A program made the position numbers and the translations under genes. The notes below the pieces were generated by a model. That model made no database searches. It was not told the DNA's origin and saw only the letters and a program-made list of their open reading frames with translations. This document shows positions 1-7,489 of a stretch of 41,141 nucleotides of DNA, piece after piece. How positions within the stretch are numbered: the first letter of the stretch is position 1; every line of letters starts with the position of its first letter. This DNA is from a virus: positions 1 to 41,141 of IMG/VR virus record IMGVR_UViG_3300032053_003431. One strand, given 5' to 3'.

Positions 1-1
1 A

Positions 2-310
2 AAAAACTCGGAGGATCAGACAAAATCTACCGAAGATCTTCCTAAGAGCGGACTAAAAGAAAAGAAAGTTACCTCTACTAAGAATGATGAAAAGGATTAT
101 ATACAGCCTCCTACAGAAGACGAGGATCAATCAAGAGTTCCCTTTTTCAAAGAAGTTGACAAATTCAAAAAACTTTCTGAATTTCCAGTTGCTGGAGATA
201 AAGTTAAATATACTTATCCAAAACAGGACAAAAAAGAGAAAAAGCACATCGTTAAAGGTGGAAAAGGCAAAGAGCTCAAACTTGCAGCCACCAAAATTAA
301 AAAGAAGTAA
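2..310 (+). CDS. Lys-rich protein, C-terminal part (5' end outside window)
   Basis: The frame with codons starting at base 2 is open from the window edge to TAA at 308-310 and gives 102 residues of a larger protein. It is very rich in Lys, Glu, Asp and Ser, with a stretch containing PFFKEVDKF in the middle and a highly basic end (KIKKK). The first part looks disordered. No domain was recognised. A second open frame starting at base 84 overlaps it, but that one reads into the promoter at 322-349 and has less natural composition, so I take it as a shadow. Confidence 0.65.
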   Translation, partial: KNSEDQTKSTEDLPKSGLKEKKVTSTKNDEKDYIQPPTEDEDQSRVPFFKEVDKFKKLSEFPVAGDKVKYTYPKQDKKEKKHIVKGGKGKELKLAATKIKKK

Positions 311-321
311 TTTTATATCTC

Positions 322-349
322 TTGACAGTTTTTATATTTGTGTTAGTAT
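322..349 (+). promoter_or_regulatory. Sigma70-like promoter with extended -10 for the gene at 360
   Basis: TTGACA at 322-327, a 16-base spacer ending TGT, and TAGTAT at 344-349. Transcription would start near 356, only a few bases before ATG 360, so the mRNA should be leaderless or nearly so. The same arrangement recurs at other operon heads in the window. Confidence 0.7.
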
Positions 350-359
350 TGACACATAA

Positions 360-1301
360 ATGAAAACTGATCTAAAATCCACACTGTCAAGGTGTCAGAA
401 ACTAAAACCAGACTTACTTGTAATCTCTGATCTGAAATGGAAGTATTTGGTAAGAAGTACGTTAAGAGGTAAAAACATATTAATTTTGGGAGAAACCGGC
501 TGTGGGAAAACACTAGCTGTGACCAGTGTAGCCAACGCAGTTGGAAAATTGGAAAAGTTTGAGAAATTTAATTTGGGAAGCACTCAAGATCCTCGAAGTT
601 CATTGATTGGAAATACTCACTTCGATAAACAGACGGGCACAATATTCAACGAATCCACATTCGTCCGTACAATCAGAAACCCAGAATCAATAATTCTTCT
701 AGATGAAATAAGCCGTGCTCATCCTGATGCGTGGAATATTCTAATGTCTACATTAGATGACACTCAAAGATATTTGAGATTGGATGAGAAGATTGATAAT
801 GAAGTAGTTAAAGTGGAAACCGGTGTCACGTTTATAGCCACCGCAAACGTTGGAAACGAATATACTGCGACAAGAGTTATGGATAGAGCTTTATTGGATA
901 GATTTCCTGTTAAAATAGAAATGTCCCGACTCGGAAAACAAGAAGAATATGATTTGATGGTAAGACGGTTTAAATTGACTGAAAAAGATATGTTAAAAAC
1001 ATTATCTGATATAGTCGAAATAGCCGAACACGTTCACCAGAACAAAAATTCGACAGATTCTAAATTAACAAATTCCATATCCACACGAGGAGTTGTTGAA
1101 ATGACGGAATTGATTCAAGATGGATTTTCTTTAAAAGAAATCGCGGAGTGTGTCATTTATCCATTCTTCGACGACTCCGGTGGCGTGGATAGTGAAAGAA
1201 CGTATGTCAAACAACTGGTACAGAAATATGTTCCCATAGATGGAATATCTGCCACACCATTTACAGCTTCCCCAAAACCTAACTCTAACGCTCCTTTTTA
1301 A
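360..1301 (+). CDS. MoxR/CobS-like AAA+ ATPase
   Basis: AAA+ ATPase of the MoxR/CobS (AAA_5) type, 313 residues. Visible motifs are Walker A GETGCGKT (44-51), Walker B IILLDE with D115 and E116, a sensor-1 stretch FIATANVGN, and an arginine-finger region ALLDRF. Such ATPases remodel protein complexes and typically pair with a VWA-domain partner; here the VWA gene follows after one base. Similar genes are annotated as cobS in T4-like cyanophages, where the role is not settled, and I see no cobalamin pathway in this window. ATG 360 directly follows the promoter at 322-349. The AAA+ call is firm; the specific role is unknown. Confidence 0.85.
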   Translation: MKTDLKSTLSRCQKLKPDLLVISDLKWKYLVRSTLRGKNILILGETGCGKTLAVTSVANAVGKLEKFEKFNLGSTQDPRSSLIGNTHFDKQTGTIFNESTFVRTIRNPESIILLDEISRAHPDAWNILMSTLDDTQRYLRLDEKIDNEVVKVETGVTFIATANVGNEYTATRVMDRALLDRFPVKIEMSRLGKQEEYDLMVRRFKLTEKDMLKTLSDIVEIAEHVHQNKNSTDSKLTNSISTRGVVEMTELIQDGFSLKEIAECVIYPFFDDSGGVDSERTYVKQLVQKYVPIDGISATPFTASPKPNSNAPF

Positions 1302-1302
1302 A

Positions 1303-3405
1303 ATGGAAACATATTCCGATTTTTGGATAGATGACATAGACGTTCCGAGTTACTCTGATGAATCAGAAGGTGATTCATTTGACATTAACCTTATTAAATT
1401 GGCCAATTCAAAAAGAGCTATAAGTAATTTCGTGCATATTTTAACAAACAGTCAGATACAAGTATTATTCAATACAAAAGAAAAGAATGCTACGGATGGT
1501 AGAGTGGTATATTTGTCAGCGGATATAAAAGAGAAATCGGATTTTGATATTGCGGTAGGGTTAGCTTTACACGAAGGTTCTCACGTTCTATTAAGTGATT
1601 TTGAGATATTAGTTACATTGTGGGGTAGAATTCCACGATACCTATATGATATATCTGAAAAAAAAGGGTTGAATAAAGAACATGTCCTCATACTGTTAAA
1701 AACTATTCTTAATTATATTGAAGACAGGTTCGTAGATCAATATGTTTATAATATGGCTCCCGGCTATCGGGGATATTATATATCTATGTATAACGAATTT
1801 TGGAATTCTGATTCCATTTCCACCGGACTAGAATCTCAGCTATACAGAACTCCGTCTATAGATTCATATTTATATCGAATAATTAATTTAACAAACCCCT
1901 CCACCGATTTATCAGCTTTGCCAGATTTAAACAAAGTTCATGGTTTGATTGGATTGGATAATATATTAAGGTTAAAAACTCCCCGAGATAGGCTTTTGTT
2001 AGCGGATACTATAACCGAGATAGTGTTGAGAAACATATGTGAGACTCAATATAAAAAGGAACCGTCCGTTTCTTCTCCATCCGGAACACCCTCCTCAGAC
2101 AACTCTTCGGGAAATGAACCAGTGGGGAAAACTGATAAAACTCCGGATTCTAATAAATCTGTAGAGGATGTCATCGGAGGAAATTCGGATTCTTCATCGG
2201 TGGAAAAATCCGCAGAAAATATTTCAAAATATGTTGATAATATTGGAACCGATGACTCTCTTACTAAATCTAAATTAAACAAGATAGAGAAAGGATTTGA
2301 AAAACAAAAAGAATTTTTATCCGGAGAAGTTTATAAAAAGAAATTGACTCGACAGGAAGAAACGACTATATCCGCTATAGAACAAAGTGGAATGACACTC
2401 GTTAGAGTGGGATCTGACTTGATTAATGGAAATAACTATAGAGGTATAGAATGTATCATGGTTAAAAAATTGACCAGAGAGTTATTGTTTAGCTCTGAGT
2501 TTCCGCTGGCGTCTGGAGAAGCATCGGTTTACAATATTTCCAAACAAAAAACAGTGGATAAAACAATGGAAAATTCTATTCACTGTGGAATAAGATTGGG
2601 AAAAATTCTTGGAAATAGGCTTCAGTTAAGACGAGATATAAGAAATACCAAATTCATGAGAAAAACTTCCGGTAAAATCGACAGCCGAACAATATCGGAG
2701 TTAGGGTTTGATTCAGAAAATATATTCTATTCAAACCAAGTAGATAAATATAATAAATCTATATTACATATAAGTGTCGATGCTAGTTCTTCTATGAGAG
2801 GAGAAAAATGGTACAATACGATGACAGCTGTAGTTGCAATCTGCAAAGCAGCATCTATGATAGATAATTTAGAAGTGAGCGTCAGTCTTAGAACTACAGT
2901 GATAAGCATGAAAGGGAAAACCAATCCATATGTGATAATAATATATGATTCTAAGGTGGATAAGTTTAATAAAATACCAAACTATTTTAGTCATTTAAGA
3001 CCCAACAATACCACTCCGGAGGGTTTGTCATTTGAAGCGTTAATTGATAACTTGCCAAATAGAAGTTCGGATGAAGAGGGTTATTTCCTAAACTTTTCAG
3101 ATGGAATGCCATATTTTTCATCTACTGTAGATGGGTTTGAATTAAATTATTTTAATACTTTAGCACACAACCACACCAAGAAACAAGTTTCTTTTATAAG
3201 AAATAAGGGATATAAGATATTATCGTATTTTATAACAGATACACCTGACAATGTAGATTTATCCAATAAAAAAAATGAATCATATCTTAAAATTAGGAAC
3301 GCATTTAAAACAATGTATGGAAAAGATGCTTCTTTTGTGAACGTAAATAATATAGTAGAAATATCAAAAACGATGAATGCCCTCTTTTTGAGAAAAAATG
3401 ATTGA
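1303..3405 (+). CDS. CobT-like VWA-domain protein with HExxH motif
   Basis: A 700-residue partner of the upstream AAA+ ATPase. The N-terminal part contains ALHEGSH (H90, E91, H94), a zinc-metalloprotease-like HExxH. A Ser/Asp/Glu-rich, probably disordered linker lies around residues 255-330. The C-terminal part has a von Willebrand A MIDAS motif DASSS (D493-S497). MoxR-type ATPase plus VWA protein is an established chelatase/chaperone pairing (CobS-CobT, ChlI-ChlD, NorQ-NorD). An upstream in-frame ATG at 1240 lies inside the ATPase gene; ATG 1303, one base after that gene's stop, is the better start. Whether the HExxH is catalytic cannot be told from sequence. Confidence 0.8.
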   Translation: METYSDFWIDDIDVPSYSDESEGDSFDINLIKLANSKRAISNFVHILTNSQIQVLFNTKEKNATDGRVVYLSADIKEKSDFDIAVGLALHEGSHVLLSDFEILVTLWGRIPRYLYDISEKKGLNKEHVLILLKTILNYIEDRFVDQYVYNMAPGYRGYYISMYNEFWNSDSISTGLESQLYRTPSIDSYLYRIINLTNPSTDLSALPDLNKVHGLIGLDNILRLKTPRDRLLLADTITEIVLRNICETQYKKEPSVSSPSGTPSSDNSSGNEPVGKTDKTPDSNKSVEDVIGGNSDSSSVEKSAENISKYVDNIGTDDSLTKSKLNKIEKGFEKQKEFLSGEVYKKKLTRQEETTISAIEQSGMTLVRVGSDLINGNNYRGIECIMVKKLTRELLFSSEFPLASGEASVYNISKQKTVDKTMENSIHCGIRLGKILGNRLQLRRDIRNTKFMRKTSGKIDSRTISELGFDSENIFYSNQVDKYNKSILHISVDASSSMRGEKWYNTMTAVVAICKAASMIDNLEVSVSLRTTVISMKGKTNPYVIIIYDSKVDKFNKIPNYFSHLRPNNTTPEGLSFEALIDNLPNRSSDEEGYFLNFSDGMPYFSSTVDGFELNYFNTLAHNHTKKQVSFIRNKGYKILSYFITDTPDNVDLSNKKNESYLKIRNAFKTMYGKDASFVNVNNIVEISKTMNALFLRKND

Positions 3406-3422
3406 TGTAAGTAAAAAAACAG

Positions 3423-3450
3423 TTGACATCTTATGATAAGATGTTATAGT
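3423..3450 (+). promoter_or_regulatory. Promoter of the monocistronic gene at 3472
   Basis: TTGACA at 3423-3428, a 16-base spacer ending TGT, and TATAGT at 3445-3450, the best consensus match in the window. Predicted +1 is near 3457, giving a leader of about 15 bases. An ATG at 3433 lies between the -35 and -10 boxes, so it cannot be the start of the transcribed gene. Confidence 0.75.
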
Positions 3451-3471
3451 AAAGATGTAGGTTATAAAATT

Positions 3472-3858
3472 ATGAATACACAAAACACACCAAATAAAAC
3501 GGGACGGAAGAATAAAACCAAATTAGTAGTAAATTGGCCCACGTCTCATTTCACCATCAAGGAGCTCCACGCTTTAAACCCAGACTTTGTTGAGATCACG
3601 TTACGAGTGAGACTTCAAGGTTTTCTTGAGCGCTCGGAAGTTACAGAACTCGGAACTCTCCACATGGAAAAGGGACGACCAAAGTTGGTTTTCGCTAAGT
3701 CTCCAGTAAACGCCAAGGTAATTGAGTCGGCGAAGAACTCCGGAGTATTGTTCTCCGAATCTACCACTGTAAAAGTGACCGATATCACTTCTCCAACTCA
3801 GCCAGCTGTAACTCTCAAGAGTGAGCCAGCCAAGAAGTCCGTTGGACAACCAGCGTAA
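3472..3858 (+). CDS. Small basic protein, possible winged-helix DNA binder, probably highly expressed
   Basis: A 128-residue protein. Residues about 20-75 (WPTSHFTIKELHALNPDF onward, with LGTLHMEKGRPKLVFA later) suggest a helix-turn-helix followed by a beta wing, and both ends look disordered and basic. I do not recognise a named family. The gene stands alone with a strong promoter 22 bases upstream and two hairpins downstream. Its codons end in C or G far more often than its neighbours' do, a usual sign of high expression or different ancestry. I chose ATG 3472 because the in-frame ATG at 3433 falls inside the promoter. A structural or chromatin-like DNA-binding role is a guess. Confidence 0.75.
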   Translation: MNTQNTPNKTGRKNKTKLVVNWPTSHFTIKELHALNPDFVEITLRVRLQGFLERSEVTELGTLHMEKGRPKLVFAKSPVNAKVIESAKNSGVLFSESTTVKVTDITSPTQPAVTLKSEPAKKSVGQPA

Positions 3859-3860
3859 TA

Positions 3861-3910
3861 CGACACTTCGTTATGTCGGATAAAAGGTCGCATGGAAACG
3901 TGCGACCTTT
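3861..3910 (+). terminator. Double hairpin with intrinsic terminator after the gene at 3472
   Basis: A 5-bp hairpin CGACA (3861-3865) / TGTCG (3874-3878) is followed by a perfect 10-bp stem AAAGGTCGCA (3883-3892) / TGCGACCTTT (3901-3910) with an 8-base loop and a T-rich tail. The long stem could also stop the convergent minus-strand gene ending at 3909. Confidence 0.8.
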
Positions 3911-4130
3911 ATCTTTTATCATAGATTTTACCTATTTTTATATATTCATCCACATCATAATAGTTAATTCTAATTCTCTTGTTTAGATTTTTAATAACCG
4001 CAGCAGCTCTATTTTTGCTTCCATATATTATTGGAATATCTAACTCTGAGTCAAACAGTACACATGTGGTTGAATCTATTTCTATATAATGAAATAATGT
4101 TTCTTTTGGATTGATTTTTTTGTATGTCAT
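3909..4130 (-). CDS. Small unknown protein on the minus strand
   Basis: A 73-residue ORF that fills the gap between the terminator and the gene at 4151. It begins MTYKKINPKE and contains a central IPIIYGSKNRAAAVIKNLNKR stretch with the balanced composition of a real protein. I recognise no family. A longer start at 4160 is possible, but it would overlap the divergent gene's start codon. The + strand promoter at 4111-4138 overlaps the first codons, so the two genes would interfere. The gene ends on the shared terminator stem, which fits convergent transcription. Moderate confidence that it is real. Confidence 0.5.
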   Translation of the reverse strand: MTYKKINPKETLFHYIEIDSTTCVLFDSELDIPIIYGSKNRAAAVIKNLNKRIRINYYDVDEYIKIGKIYDKR

Positions 4131-4138
4131 GATATACT
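4111..4138 (+). promoter_or_regulatory. Extended -10 promoter for the gene at 4151
   Basis: TTGATT at 4111-4116, a 16-base spacer ending TGA, and TATACT at 4133-4138. ATG 4151 is 12 bases past the -10, so the leader would be only a few bases. It matches the pattern seen at 322, 11974, 17642, 35570 and 38871. Confidence 0.55.
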
Positions 4139-4150
4139 TTTCTAATAAAT

Positions 4151-5338
4151 ATGAATTCAACTAACAATTTTTTCGATATTCCTGATTTTGATTACGTCGG
4201 CGAGAAGAAAAAATTTATAGATAATATGAATTTTTTAAAGTTAATGTCGGTAGAGGAACAAACTTTCTATAAAAAATGGTATGAATTACAGAGCTACCAA
4301 TCGTTTATTTCCAATTCTTCTTTGGTAAAAGCAAAAATATGGAATCCATCCGATATAGAAGATGAAAAATTAACACTGGCCGAAATAGAAAATATAAACC
4401 CAACGATAGAGTTGGTGAATTCTGAGACAACGGAATCGGATTGGTTAATGTTGAGAATATTCTGTCACACTATGGAGTTTAGTCAGACTCCCGGACGATT
4501 TTTAAAGTTTATTATTCACGACGGAAATAATTCAGATCGTCGTTATTTAGGAGCCATATCTGTATCAAGCGACGTAATATCCATAAGTGATAGAGACAAC
4601 TACATAGGATGGAAATCTGAAAATAAGTTACAAGACCACAAAAGAATAAACAATAGCGCAATTGGAAGTTGTATCATGTCAACCCAACCGTTTGGATACA
4701 ATTTCTTAGGCGGGAAACTAGCGGCGTGTCTGGTAACCACGTCCACTGTTAGAGATTGTTGGAAAAAGACATATGATAACATTTTAGCAGGAATGACCAC
4801 TACCAGTTTATATGGAAGTTTTAGTATGTATAATGGATTAAAATGGTGGCATAAATGTGGGAGCAGTGCTGGAAAAATGTCTATTAAACCCGATGACAAC
4901 CGTTATAAAATCTGGCATCATTGGTTACAGGAGAATAAATCTGAAGAATATAAGAAATCCATGTTACAAAAAGAAGGTGTATCTGGACCAGTGACGGGGG
5001 CCAAATCTCGAACCATATCTATGATTTTTAGAGAATTGGGAATAAAATCGTCCGATTATATGCATGGATACCAGAGGGGCGTGTATTATTCGTCTTTTTA
5101 TGAGAATACTAAAGATTTTCTATGTGACAAATTAGAAGAGGATAAACTGATCATGAAACCATTGTTTATTAACGATAAAAGTGGCATACTTGACTGGTGG
5201 AGGCCAAAGGCTATGGAAAGATACAAACGGTTGAAATTAGAGGGGAAACTCAAAAAAGACATACTTTATTATAATTCTATGATAGGGATGTCATATTTAG
5301 AATCAAAAGAAAGGTATTTCGATGAAGTCGGAAGATAA
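4151..5338 (+). CDS. DUF4338 / DruA-like protein (long paralogue)
   Basis: A 395-residue protein. Its core RYLGAISVSSDVISISDRD, followed by NYIGW and later INNSAIGSC, matches the LGA.G.SS...RD.(F/W)(V/I)GW...NNSR pattern of DUF4338, the family of DruA from the Druantia defence system. It shares this core with the shorter gene at 7490. The N-terminal 110 residues and a C-terminal part with WWRPKAMERYKRL are extra. The biochemical role of DUF4338 is not known to me. It heads its own short operon with the gene at 5322, behind a near-leaderless promoter. Family assignment is from motif memory and is moderately sure. Confidence 0.65.
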   Translation: MNSTNNFFDIPDFDYVGEKKKFIDNMNFLKLMSVEEQTFYKKWYELQSYQSFISNSSLVKAKIWNPSDIEDEKLTLAEIENINPTIELVNSETTESDWLMLRIFCHTMEFSQTPGRFLKFIIHDGNNSDRRYLGAISVSSDVISISDRDNYIGWKSENKLQDHKRINNSAIGSCIMSTQPFGYNFLGGKLAACLVTTSTVRDCWKKTYDNILAGMTTTSLYGSFSMYNGLKWWHKCGSSAGKMSIKPDDNRYKIWHHWLQENKSEEYKKSMLQKEGVSGPVTGAKSRTISMIFRELGIKSSDYMHGYQRGVYYSSFYENTKDFLCDKLEEDKLIMKPLFINDKSGILDWWRPKAMERYKRLKLEGKLKKDILYYNSMIGMSYLESKERYFDEVGR

Positions 5339-5723
5339 AAACTTATTAAGAATATCAGAAAATGGAGATAAATCTATAGGATTATACACCGGAGGAGGAT
5401 TGTTGTTATCAAATGGTTATAATAGAGTTGTGTTCGGAGGTCGAGGGAATTATGTTGAATTTCGAGACGATCAGATTATAAGCGACACAATTTACATACC
5501 GCCCAATCAATTATATAGATTGACCGATTTAAGAGTATATTATGTAGAATTTAGAAGTAGAGGATTCTCAAATGTTAAAGTTTATTACCAACTTAAAACG
5601 GTTGCGTATGCTGATTACAAAATCGGCATGTTTTATATATCCGCATCCGATCTGTTTTTGGACGGAAAACCAATTTTAAAACCAAATACGAACAATGAAA
5701 AAAGTTCAGAGTTTTTTGAATAA
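5322..5723 (+). CDS. Unknown protein, predicted mostly beta
   Basis: A 133-residue protein whose start overlaps the end of the upstream DUF4338 gene by 17 bases, implying translational coupling. It is rich in Tyr, Gly and beta-prone residues, with GYNRVVFGGRGNYVEF near residues 32-47 and a later YYVEFRSRGFSNVKVYY stretch. No catalytic motif, signal peptide or membrane segment is visible. I do not recognise the family. The position suggests a functional link to the DUF4338 protein. Confidence 0.7.
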   Translation: MKSEDKNLLRISENGDKSIGLYTGGGLLLSNGYNRVVFGGRGNYVEFRDDQIISDTIYIPPNQLYRLTDLRVYYVEFRSRGFSNVKVYYQLKTVAYADYKIGMFYISASDLFLDGKPILKPNTNNEKSSEFFE

Positions 5724-5743
5724 ATTTAAAATAATGAAAAAGT

Positions 5744-5772
5744 TTGACATAGGTTTGATTTGAATGTAATCT
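5744..5772 (+). promoter_or_regulatory. Promoter of the monocistronic gene at 5833
   Basis: TTGACA at 5744-5749, a 17-base spacer ending ATG, and TAATCT at 5767-5772. Predicted +1 near 5779 leaves a leader of about 54 bases before ATG 5833. This is unlike the near-leaderless promoters elsewhere in the window. Confidence 0.6.
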
Positions 5773-5832
5773 ATTAACACTAAACCGATATGAACAATGT
5801 GTGAATATCGAAAGTTAAAAATAAGGAAAAAA

Positions 5833-6048
5833 ATGATAGCACGAAAAAATAAAAAGAACAGGACAGCGTTTGTTTACGATAGTTTTGCCGGACTAGAAAC
5901 GTTCGTTTCAAAGTCGTTCAAGAACGCAAAGCAAGGAACTCGACTCACCATCCGAGATGGTTTTGACCGAGTTGATCTGACAGGTCGCCAAGTTAAGACT
6001 CTTCAACGAGTGTTGGCCCGAGCATCAAGAATCGCAGCAACCGCGTAA
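5833..6048 (+). CDS. Small basic protein, probably highly expressed
   Basis: A 71-residue basic protein (MIARKNKKNR at the start, LQRVLARASRIAATA at the end) with TRLTIRDGFDRVDLTGRQV in the middle. I do not recognise it; nucleic-acid binding would suit its charge. ATG 5833 has an AAGGA Shine-Dalgarno five bases upstream, one of the few clear ones in the window. An in-frame ATG at 5797 has none, so I prefer 5833. Codons are G/C-rich compared with neighbours, the gene has its own promoter, and it ends in a double hairpin. This is the same organisation as the gene at 3472. Confidence 0.7.
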   Translation: MIARKNKKNRTAFVYDSFAGLETFVSKSFKNAKQGTRLTIRDGFDRVDLTGRQVKTLQRVLARASRIAATA

Positions 6049-6097
6049 TCCGAATAAGGATTCTTACGAAAGGGCCAGGAGTAAATTCCTGGCCCTT
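6047..6097 (+). terminator. Double hairpin with intrinsic terminator after the gene at 5833
   Basis: A short hairpin AATCC (6047-6051) / GGATT (6058-6062) overlaps the stop codon. It is followed by an 11-bp perfect stem, 6070-6080 pairing with 6087-6097 (AGGGCCAGGA / TCCTGGCCCT core), with loop GTAAAT and a pyrimidine tail. The layout mirrors the double hairpin at 3861-3910. Confidence 0.85.
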
Positions 6098-6107
6098 CTT
6101 ACTTGTT

Positions 6108-6380
6108 ATGTTAATACTCTTTACTTTTTTATTTACATCGATTTTTTGTTATATTTTCCCAAATATTATCCCAGTTGTTATTGGATTAATATCATGTTCT
6201 CTACTTTTTCAATCAGAATCCAATAGGATAAACTTGGAAAACATGCAATCAAATTTAGAATCTCAGCAGTCTTTAAATAAAAAATTAGAAAATGATATAA
6301 ATATTTTGAATAAAAACCAGTCCGTGATAGTATTACAACTGAAAAAGAAAACCAATAATCATGGCGAAAACAAAAAATAA
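6108..6380 (+). CDS. Small membrane protein with coiled-coil tail
   Basis: A 90-residue protein. Residues 1-35 are strongly hydrophobic (LILFTFLFTSIFCYIFP, then IIPVVIGLISCSLLF) and form one or two membrane segments. The rest, from about residue 36, is a polar Glu/Asn/Leu/Lys-rich coiled coil. This layout resembles small spanin-like or anchor proteins, but nothing specific supports that. It starts just after the terminator at 6097 without an evident promoter or Shine-Dalgarno. Its last 20 bases overlap the gp62-like gene. Confidence 0.6.
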   Translation: MLILFTFLFTSIFCYIFPNIIPVVIGLISCSLLFQSESNRINLENMQSNLESQQSLNKKLENDINILNKNQSVIVLQLKKKTNNHGENKK

Positions 6381-6843
6381 TTCCAACAGCACAATAAAGT
6401 TCAAGACTTTATTTGATCATGTAAATCAGATTAGAAATGTTAAAAACCAAGAATATTTCAAAGGGTTATCCGATCAGGACAAAAAGTCTTTCAACCATTA
6501 CATGATTTGTAGATTTCTGAGTATGGATTCTCGGTGCATTTATGAGGCATCATATCTGTCTAAAATATTTGATAAAATGGACAGTGAATCCTTTTATAAA
6601 GTATGTTGTGCCCTAATCCTACCAACTAAATTTACCCCATATATTAAAAGTAAAAACAAAAAGTTTCATTCTCGTCTGTTAGAGTTAGTTGGAAAAAAAT
6701 ATGAGATAAGCACCACAACTTCAAATGAATACTGTGAGATGTTGATCTCATCCGGCCATGAGGAAGAATTGAGGCAGATTTGTTCCAACTTTGGATTAAC
6801 AGAAAAAGAAATTGATAAGATCGTTACCAAAGATGAAAACTAA
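6361..6843 (+). CDS. 62: gp62-like clamp-loader small subunit
   Basis: A 160-residue protein resembling T4 gp62, the non-ATPase partner of gp44 that loads the gp45 clamp. Recognisable parts are an early FDHVNQIRNVKNQEYFKGLS then FNHYMICRFLSM region typical of marine T4-like gp62 proteins. A C-terminal LLELVGKKYEIS...EYCEML region aligns with the LLAKRYQVN...NYKSIL part of T4 gp62. In T4 genes 45-44-62 are adjacent; here 44 and 45 lie about 33 kb downstream. The next gene overlaps by 11 bases. The family is divergent, so this call rests on pattern memory. Confidence 0.7.
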   Translation: MAKTKNNSNSTIKFKTLFDHVNQIRNVKNQEYFKGLSDQDKKSFNHYMICRFLSMDSRCIYEASYLSKIFDKMDSESFYKVCCALILPTKFTPYIKSKNKKFHSRLLELVGKKYEISTTTSNEYCEMLISSGHEEELRQICSNFGLTEKEIDKIVTKDEN

Positions 6844-7489
6844 AAAATACATTGGAATATCGGGTGTCGCACGAGTTGGTAAAGATTTATACTCTGATAT
6901 TGCGGAGAGACTTTTATTAGATAAATATAATCTGTCTTCCGCCTCATTTGCGTTGGCATACTACATTAAAAAAGACTGTGAAGAATTTGTATCTGACAAA
7001 CTATCCATAAATGTTTGGTCAGAACTTACAGAGGATAAAGATATTTTTAGGCCACTTCTAGTTTGGTATGGCGGCATAAAACGAAAACAAAGCAAGGGGA
7101 GATATTGGATAGATAAGGTTGATGAGGATATCAAAAAAACTGACGTAGATGTAATACTTATAACCGACATAAGGTTTGCCGTTTATGACTACGACGAAAC
7201 ATATTGGTTAAAACATCAATTGGATGGTAAATTGGTTCATATAGCAAAATATTCTACTCTGGGGATTAACACCAATAGATTTGATCTTCCACAGACGGTT
7301 AAGAAGTTTGTAGACCCGGCGAATGATCAAGAAATGATAAACGATCCCACACTTAAAAAATGGAGTGACCATAGAATAGAATGGGAAGATGTATCAAAAA
7401 AACACTCGGAGAAATATTCTTCTATATTAACAGACCCATATCTTGTAGATATAGTTGACAAATCTTTGATTTCAATGAAAATTGTATAA
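6833..7489 (+). CDS. Deoxynucleoside monophosphate kinase-like P-loop protein
   Basis: A 218-residue protein opening with GISGVARVGKD, which matches the G(x)4GK P-loop of T4 gp1-type dNMP kinases (SGVKRSGKD in T4). A later VDVILITDIRFAVYDYDE stretch suits the second strand and Asp-Arg region of that fold. Such kinases convert dNMPs, including modified ones, to dNDPs for DNA synthesis. ATG 6833 overlaps the gp62-like gene by 11 bases; an upstream in-frame TTG at 6812 is less likely. The neighbour supports a DNA-metabolism role. Substrate cannot be read from sequence. Confidence 0.65.
   Translation: MKTKKYIGISGVARVGKDLYSDIAERLLLDKYNLSSASFALAYYIKKDCEEFVSDKLSINVWSELTEDKDIFRPLLVWYGGIKRKQSKGRYWIDKVDEDIKKTDVDVILITDIRFAVYDYDETYWLKHQLDGKLVHIAKYSTLGINTNRFDLPQTVKKFVDPANDQEMINDPTLKKWSDHRIEWEDVSKKHSEKYSSILTDPYLVDIVDKSLISMKIV

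Noticed and set aside
84-359. 91-residue ORF overlapping the Lys-rich gene
   Set aside because: It is out of frame with the longer natural reading frame at 2-310, runs across the promoter at 322-349, and has low-complexity content.
3433-3471. Longer start for the small gene, ATG 3433
   Set aside because: It lies between the -35 and -10 boxes of the gene's own promoter, so it would not be transcribed.
3857-3865. TAATACGAC, the first part of a T7-type promoter
   Set aside because: Only the 5' half matches, the rest of the consensus is absent, and the bases belong to the stop codon and the hairpin after the gene at 3472.
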